NCBI GenBank assembly: GCA_002154345.1
Contig: MUNB01000073.1
Location: 1 to 64,000, forward strand
Direction: 5' to 3'
DNA: 64,000 nucleotides
Source of the DNA: Streptomyces griseus
Lineage (GTDB): Bacteria > Actinomycetota > Actinomycetes > Streptomycetales > Streptomycetaceae
Under the pieces are notes generated by a model. The model searched no databases, was not told the origin of the DNA, and saw only the letters and a program-made list of their open reading frames with translations. Shown here in pieces: positions 59,463 through 64,000 of the stretch. The translations under genes and the position numbers were made by a program. The number at the start of each line of letters is the position of its first letter. Within the stretch, counting starts at the first letter, position 1.

Positions 59463-60308
59463 ATGGCTGAGCTACGCAAGAAGTACGGATTGATCGGCGA
59501 ACTGTCCGCCGAGTTCGCGGGCACGATGATCCTCATCCTCTTCGGATGCGGTGTCGTCGCCCAGGTGGTGGCGGGCGGCGCCCTGACCGATCCGCCCGGC
59601 GGGCTCGGGGACCACGACAGCATCGCCTGGGCGTGGGGGCTGGGCGTCACGCTCGGCGTCTATGTGGCGGCGCGGCTTAGCGGGGCGCATCTCAACCCCG
59701 CGGTGACCCTCGCGCTGGCCGCGTTCAAGGGATTCCCGTGGCGCAAGGTGGCTCCTTACGCGCTGGCGCAGACGGCCGGTGCGTTCGTGGCCGCGCTCCT
59801 GGTGCGCTGGAACTACAGCGAGGCGCTGGCGAAGGCCGACCCGGGGCACACCATCAAGACGCAGGGCGTCTTCTCCACGCTGCCGGCCAACGGCAACCCG
59901 GCTCTGCCGGTCCACGAGTGGGGCGCGTTCCGCGACCAGATCATCGGCACCGCCATCCTGCTGCTGCTGATCATGGCCATCACGGACATGCTCAACACCC
60001 CGCCCGGCTCGAACCTGGGCCCGTTCATCATCGGCCTGGTCGTGGTCGCGATCGGTATGGCCTGGGGCACCAACGCGGGGTACGCGATCAACCCGGCCCG
60101 TGACTTCGGCCCCCGGCTGGCGAGCTTCCTCACCGGTTACGGCGGGGCGTGGCGGGACCAGTACGGGAATCTGTACTTCTGGGTTCCCATCATCGGACCG
60201 CTGATCGGCGGTCTGCTGGGTGCGGGCTTCTACAAGGCCTTCGTCGGACGCTTCCTGCCGTCCGCCGAGCCCGAACCGCCGGGACGCGTCCCGGCGTCCG
60301 AGGACTGA
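59463..60308 (+). CDS. glpF: MIP-family glycerol facilitator
   Basis: 281 residues, six membrane helices with two half-helix motifs: HLNPAVTLALAAF and GYAINPARDFGPRLAS. The Asp after NPAR is the mark of aquaglyceroporins, and FWVPIIGPLIGGLLGAGFY completes the last helix. Lets glycerol pass the membrane by diffusion. It sits 27 bases before glpK on the same strand. Streptomyces glycerol operons usually also carry gylR and a dehydrogenase; neither is here. Confidence 0.94.
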   Translation: MAELRKKYGLIGELSAEFAGTMILILFGCGVVAQVVAGGALTDPPGGLGDHDSIAWAWGLGVTLGVYVAARLSGAHLNPAVTLALAAFKGFPWRKVAPYALAQTAGAFVAALLVRWNYSEALAKADPGHTIKTQGVFSTLPANGNPALPVHEWGAFRDQIIGTAILLLLIMAITDMLNTPPGSNLGPFIIGLVVVAIGMAWGTNAGYAINPARDFGPRLASFLTGYGGAWRDQYGNLYFWVPIIGPLIGGLLGAGFYKAFVGRFLPSAEPEPPGRVPASED

Positions 60309-60335
60309 CGACACCGGCCGGAGAGGCGGCACATC

Positions 60336-61853
60336 ATGGCGGACTTCATCGGCGCGGTGGACCAGGGGACCACCAGCACCCGATTCATGATCTTCGATCA
60401 CGGCGGCAACGAGGTCGCCAAGCACCAGCTGGAGCACGAGCAGATCCTGCCCCGCTCCGGCTGGGTGGAGCACGATCCCGTGGAGATCTGGGAACGCACC
60501 AACTCGGTGATGCAGAACGCCCTGCGGCACGGCGGCCTCTCGCCGTCCGACCTGGTGGCCATCGGGATCACCAACCAGCGCGAGACCACGGTGGTCTGGG
60601 ACCCGCGCAACGGGCGGCCCTACTACAACGCGATCGTGTGGCAGGACACCCGTACCGACGCCATCGCGGCGAACCTGGAGCGCTCGGGACAGGGCGAGGT
60701 GATCCGCCGCAAGGCCGGGCTGCCGCCGGCGACGTACTTCTCCGGCGGCAAGATCCAGTGGATCCTGGAGAACGTCGACGGCGTACGGGAAGCGGCGGAG
60801 GCCGGTCACGCGCTCTTCGGCAACACGGACGCCTGGGTCCTGTGGAACCTGACCGGTGGCCCGAACGGCGGTATCCACGCCACCGACGTCACCAACGCGA
60901 GCCGCACCATGCTGATGAACCTGGAGACCCTCGACTGGGACGAGGAACTCCTGGGCTTCTTCGGCATCCCCCGCGCGATGCTGCCGAAGATCAACCCCTC
61001 GTCGGACGCGGAGGCCTACGGGTCCACCCGCACCTCCCGGCCGCTGAACGCCGCCATCCCGATCGGCGGCGTCCTCGGCGACCAGCAGGCGGCCACGGTC
61101 GGCCAGGTCTGCTTCGAGCCCGGCGAGGCCAAGAACACCTACGGAACCGGCAACTTCCTGGTGCTCAACACCGGTTCCGAGCTGGTCCGCTCGCAGCACG
61201 GTCTGCTCACCACGGTGGCCTACCAGTTCGGTGACAGCCCGGTGGTCTACGCGCTGGAGGGCTCCATCGCCGTCACCGGATCCGCGGTGCAGTGGCTGCG
61301 CGACCAGATGAAGATCATCAAGTCGGCGCCGGAGAGCGAGGAGCTGGCGCGGAGCGTCGAGGACAACGGCGGTATGTACTTCGTCCCCGCGTTCTCCGGC
61401 CTGTTCGCGCCGTACTGGCGGTCCGACGCCCGCGGCGCGATCGTCGGCCTGGCCCGGTACAACGACAACGCCCATCTGGCGCGGGCCACACTGGAGGCCA
61501 TCTGCTACCAGAGCCGCGATGTGGTCGAGGCGATGGAGCAGGACTCCGGGGTCCATCTCGATGTGCTCAAGGTCGACGGCGGTGTCACCGCCAACGACCT
61601 CTGCATGCAGATCCAGTCCGACATCCTCGGCGTCGAGGTCAGCCGGCCCGTGGTCGCCGAGACGACCGCCCTCGGTGCCGCCTACGCGGCGGGGCTCGCC
61701 ACCGGGTTCTGGCAGAACACCGATGAACTGCGCGCCCAGTGGCACGAGTCGAAGCGCTGGTCGCCCCAGTGGTCCGAGAAGCAGCGTGCTGACGGCTACG
61801 CGGGCTGGAAGCGGGCGGTGGAGCGCACCCTGGACTGGGTGAAGGTCCCCTGA
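60336..61853 (+). CDS. glpK: glycerol kinase
   Basis: 505 residues, FGGY family. N-terminal [13 protein letters not shown] binds phosphate, [13 protein letters not shown] and [11 protein letters not shown] line the glycerol site, [13 protein letters not shown] carries the catalytic Asp, and [19 protein letters not shown] and [12 protein letters not shown] end the ATP domain. Phosphorylates glycerol to sn-glycerol-3-phosphate in the cytoplasm. AGAGGCGGC before ATG. Ends before a strong terminator at 61932-61967. Confidence 0.96.
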   Translation: MADFIGAVDQGTTSTRFMIFDHGGNEVAKHQLEHEQILPRSGWVEHDPVEIWERTNSVMQNALRHGGLSPSDLVAIGITNQRETTVVWDPRNGRPYYNAIVWQDTRTDAIAANLERSGQGEVIRRKAGLPPATYFSGGKIQWILENVDGVREAAEAGHALFGNTDAWVLWNLTGGPNGGIHATDVTNASRTMLMNLETLDWDEELLGFFGIPRAMLPKINPSSDAEAYGSTRTSRPLNAAIPIGGVLGDQQAATVGQVCFEPGEAKNTYGTGNFLVLNTGSELVRSQHGLLTTVAYQFGDSPVVYALEGSIAVTGSAVQWLRDQMKIIKSAPESEELARSVEDNGGMYFVPAFSGLFAPYWRSDARGAIVGLARYNDNAHLARATLEAICYQSRDVVEAMEQDSGVHLDVLKVDGGVTANDLCMQIQSDILGVEVSRPVVAETTALGAAYAAGLATGFWQNTDELRAQWHESKRWSPQWSEKQRADGYAGWKRAVERTLDWVKVP

Positions 61854-61931
61854 CCCGAGCCCTCTGACCGGGTTCCCCGACCCGGGTGCTGGTCGCCCGA
61901 CCCGGGTGGTGCTTCGCTCCCCCGGTCCTTG

Positions 61932-61967
61932 CGCCCCCGCCTCCGCCCCGGTGCGGAGGCGGGGGCG
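61932..61967 (+). terminator. terminator of glpFK
   Basis: Perfect 15-base inverted repeat (61932-61946 and 61953-61967), loop of six bases, 78 bases after the glpK stop. Very GC-rich stem without a U-tract. Confidence 0.8.
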
Positions 61968-62017
61968 TCCTCGCGTAGGTTGGCCGTTCCATCCGACGCA
62001 CCGCGACGAGGACCGCC

Positions 62018-62545
62018 ATGCCCGGCAACACCAGAATCCGCCTGATAGAGCTCGCCGACGCCGCCCCGATCGCCGAACACCGGGTACGGGACGTCGAGGC
62101 CTTCCGGCGGTGGGAACCGGCCCAGCCGGCCGACTACTTCACCCCGGAGGGCCAGGCCGAGCGGATCGAGGGCCTGTTGGCCGGTCACCGGGCGGGCACG
62201 GTCTGGCCGGGTGTGGTCCTCGCCGGCGACCGGGTGATCGGCCAGGTGACCGTCGGCGGCATCCTGCCGCAGCCGCATCTGCGCCGCGGTTCGGTCGGCT
62301 ACTGGATCGCCTCCGTCGCGCAGAACCGGGGACACGCCGGGAACGCCGTCGGGCTGGTGCTCCGGGTGATGGCGGACGAGCTCGGCCTGCACCGCGCCGA
62401 GGCCTCCACCAACCTGGAGAACCTGCCCTCGCAACGGGTGCTGCGCCGCAACGGGTTCACCCCGTACGGCGTCGCGCACTCCGCGATCCTGCTCGACGGG
62501 GCCTGGCGGGACGGGCTGCTGTGGGAACGGATCCTCGGCGACTGA
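62018..62545 (+). CDS. GNAT-family N-acetyltransferase (RimJ/RimL-like)
   Basis: 175 residues. Acetyl-CoA site in VGYWIASVAQNRGHAGNAVG (Q/R-x-x-G-x-G/A pattern) and the following helix; EASTNLENLPSQRVLRRNGF is the conserved end segment of RimJ/RimL-type proteins. Likely acetylates a protein N-terminus or a small amine. Lies 26 bases from the converging siderophore permease end. Substrate unknown. Confidence 0.9.
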   Translation: MPGNTRIRLIELADAAPIAEHRVRDVEAFRRWEPAQPADYFTPEGQAERIEGLLAGHRAGTVWPGVVLAGDRVIGQVTVGGILPQPHLRRGSVGYWIASVAQNRGHAGNAVGLVLRVMADELGLHRAEASTNLENLPSQRVLRRNGFTPYGVAHSAILLDGAWRDGLLWERILGD

Positions 62546-62571
62546 GCCCGGTCCGCCGGGTCCCCGGCTGT

Positions 62572-63606
62572 CTAGAACCCCCGGCGGGACTCGCGGACCA
62601 GCAGCACCAGCAGATACGCCCCGCCGACGCACACGGTGACCGCGCCGGTCGGCAGTACCACGCCCGGAATCGCGTGCTGCGCCGCGATGTCCGCGCCGAG
62701 CAGCAGGAGCGCCCCGACGAGCGCCGAACCGGCGAGGTCCACGGAGGTACCGCGTCCGGTGAGACGGCGGGCGATCTGCGGCGCCGCCAGGGCGACGAAG
62801 ACGATCGGGCCCGCGGCGGCGGTCACCGCGGCGGTCGCTGCCACCCCGAGCACGACCAGCAGCAGCTTCGTGCGCTCGACGCGTACGCCCAGCATCGCCG
62901 CCGTGTCGTCGCCCAGTTCGAGCCAGCGCATCCGGCGCTGTGCCACCGGGGCCACCAGGGCGACCACGGCGATCAGGCCGGAGGACATCAGCACGGCGGG
63001 CCAGCCGATGGCGCTCAGCGAACCGGCGCCCCACACCGCGGCCCGCAGCGCGGTGTCCACATCGGCCTTCACCGAGAACCAGGTGTTGACCGAGGACAGC
63101 AGCGCACCGACCGCGATGCCCACGATGATGAGCCGGAAGCCCTTCACCCCCCGCCGGAACGCCAGCAGATACACGGCGAAGGCGGTGACGAGCCCGCCGG
63201 TGAGCGCGCCCACCGCGAGCGCCGAGTAGCTGCTCGCGCCCGCGAGCAGGGTGAGGACGACACCGGTGTAGGAGCCGGTGGTGAAGCCGATGACGTCGGG
63301 GCTGCCGAGCGGGTTGCGGGTCAGGGACTGGAAGATCGCGCCGCCCATGGCGAGGGCGGCCCCGAACAGGACGGCGGCGACGATACGCGGCGCCCGCCAC
63401 TCCAGGACGACGGTACGGACGCTGTTCCTGGCGGTGCCGGACAGGACCGCGCTCAGGTCGCCGAGGCTCAGCGGGTAGCTGCCGAGCGTGAAGGCCCACA
63501 CGGCCAGTGCGGCCAGCGCGACCGAGAGCAGCCCGCACACCAGGACCGAGCGGCGCGTCGCCCTGAGGCTCAGGGGCCCTGCCCTGAGGACGAATGCCCC
63601 GCTCAC
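62572..63606 (-). CDS. FecCD-family siderophore ABC permease (FepG-like)
   Basis: 344 residues, about ten membrane helices. Family segments: WRAPRIVAAVLFGAALAMGG, FQSLTRNPLGSPDVIGFTTG, and GPIVFVALAAPQIARRLTG, the loop that meets the ATPase. Carries ferric siderophore (or B12) across the membrane. GTG at 63606 overlaps the preceding permease stop (GTGA). No binding protein or ATPase follows on this side. Confidence 0.92.
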   Translation of the reverse strand: MSGAFVLRAGPLSLRATRRSVLVCGLLSVALAALAVWAFTLGSYPLSLGDLSAVLSGTARNSVRTVVLEWRAPRIVAAVLFGAALAMGGAIFQSLTRNPLGSPDVIGFTTGSYTGVVLTLLAGASSYSALAVGALTGGLVTAFAVYLLAFRRGVKGFRLIIVGIAVGALLSSVNTWFSVKADVDTALRAAVWGAGSLSAIGWPAVLMSSGLIAVVALVAPVAQRRMRWLELGDDTAAMLGVRVERTKLLLVVLGVAATAAVTAAAGPIVFVALAAPQIARRLTGRGTSVDLAGSALVGALLLLGADIAAQHAIPGVVLPTGAVTVCVGGAYLLVLLVRESRRGF

Positions 63607-64000
63607 AGCTCCCTCACCCGGCTTCCGCGTACGAGCATGATCAGTACGGGCGCGCCGATGAGCGGCATCATCACACCGACCTGGAGTTCGGAGGGGATCA
63701 CGATCAGCCGGCCAAGGACGTCGGCGATCAGCACGATCACCGGGGCGAGGACGGCGGAGTGGACGAGGATCCAGCGCCAGTCGGGCCCGGTGATCCAGCG
63801 CACGGCGTGCGGCACCATGAGACCGACGAACATCAGCGGTCCCGCCGCGGCCGTGGCCGCACCGCACAGCAGGGCCACCGCGACCACCACACCGCACCGG
63901 ACCGCGCCGACCCGCAGCCCCACGGCCCGCCCCGCGTCGTCGCCGAGGGCGATGGCGTTGAGCGGGCGGGCGCAGAGGGCGGCGGCCAGCAGCCCGGCCA
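63603..64000 (-). CDS. FecCD-family siderophore ABC permease (FepD-like), N-terminus beyond window
   Basis: Only the last 132 residues are present. ALNAIALGDDAGRAVGLRVG-type segment (here beginning NAIALGDDAGRAVG) and GPLMFVGLMVPHAVRWITG are conserved in the family, as is the final PLIGAPVLIMLV. The reading frame stays open to the right edge. Forms a heterodimer with the downstream permease; further importer genes should lie to the right. Confidence 0.91.
   Translation of the reverse strand, partial: AGLLAAALCARPLNAIALGDDAGRAVGLRVGAVRCGVVVAVALLCGAATAAAGPLMFVGLMVPHAVRWITGPDWRWILVHSAVLAPVIVLIADVLGRLIVIPSELQVGVMMPLIGAPVLIMLVRGSRVREL

Noticed and set aside
1..64000. Mobile elements, prophage, tRNA or rRNA genes
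   Set aside because: No transposase, integrase, terminal repeat pair, attachment site or RNA gene structure was recognised on either strand.

Overview
The window is high-GC actinobacterial DNA and almost certainly a Streptomyces chromosome. Supporting signs are the very GC-rich codon third positions, frequent GTG starts, many four-base ATGA/GTGA stop-start overlaps, dense single-domain regulators (IclR, PadR, TetR, GntR/FadR, XRE, ECF and SigB-type sigma factors), a PASTA-less Ser/Thr kinase, and a glpF-glpK pair. I see no rRNA, tRNA, insertion sequence, prophage or CRISPR array. Base composition looks even throughout, so there is no clear horizontally acquired island.

Layout. 1-9998: a truncated Ser/Thr kinase, a small protein facing an IclR regulator across a strong palindrome, an FdhF/YdeP-type molybdopterin oxidoreductase, tandem terminators, a ClpC-type AAA+ chaperone, and an acyl-CoA dehydrogenase behind a PadR repressor with a clear operator. 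10098-24592: a stress and dormancy neighbourhood with an SDR, a PLP decarboxylase-fold protein, a flavodoxin-fold reductase, an isochorismatase-fold hydrolase, a SigB/F/G-type sigma factor, a methyltransferase/CDGSH/haem-oxygenase-fold operon, a DevR/DevS-like pair, an Acg-like nitroreductase, two universal stress proteins and an XRE-PPOX fusion. 24718-32571: an MFS pump with its TetR regulator, then a PaoABCD-like molybdenum aldehyde oxidase operon with a second TetR regulator and a double operator.

33800-40279: a histidine ammonia-lyase-fold enzyme that lacks the Ala-Ser-Gly triad needed to make the MIO cofactor. It is divergent from a complete quaternary-amine (OpuC/ProU-type) ABC importer followed by an NCS1 permease. 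I read this as uptake and elimination of a trimethylammonium compound, possibly ergothioneine or hercynine; this is the most interesting candidate system here. 40287-44437: five translationally coupled genes (ECF sigma, zinc-finger anti-sigma, ABC ATPase, ABC membrane protein, small membrane protein).

44524-59133: a sialic-acid utilisation regulon. A secreted sialidase and a CE7 esterase act outside or on esterified sugars. A peptide-type ABC importer with a fused permease-ATPase brings in the sugar, and two NanA-like lyases, a ROK kinase (NanK) and NanE convert it to GlcNAc-6-P. Two FadR-type repressors flank the genes, and three intergenic regions carry the same AGACGTnAGATGTC sequence, which suggests one co-ordinated regulon. 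59463-61853: glycerol facilitator and kinase. 62018-64000: a GNAT acetyltransferase and two FecCD siderophore permeases, the second cut by the window end.
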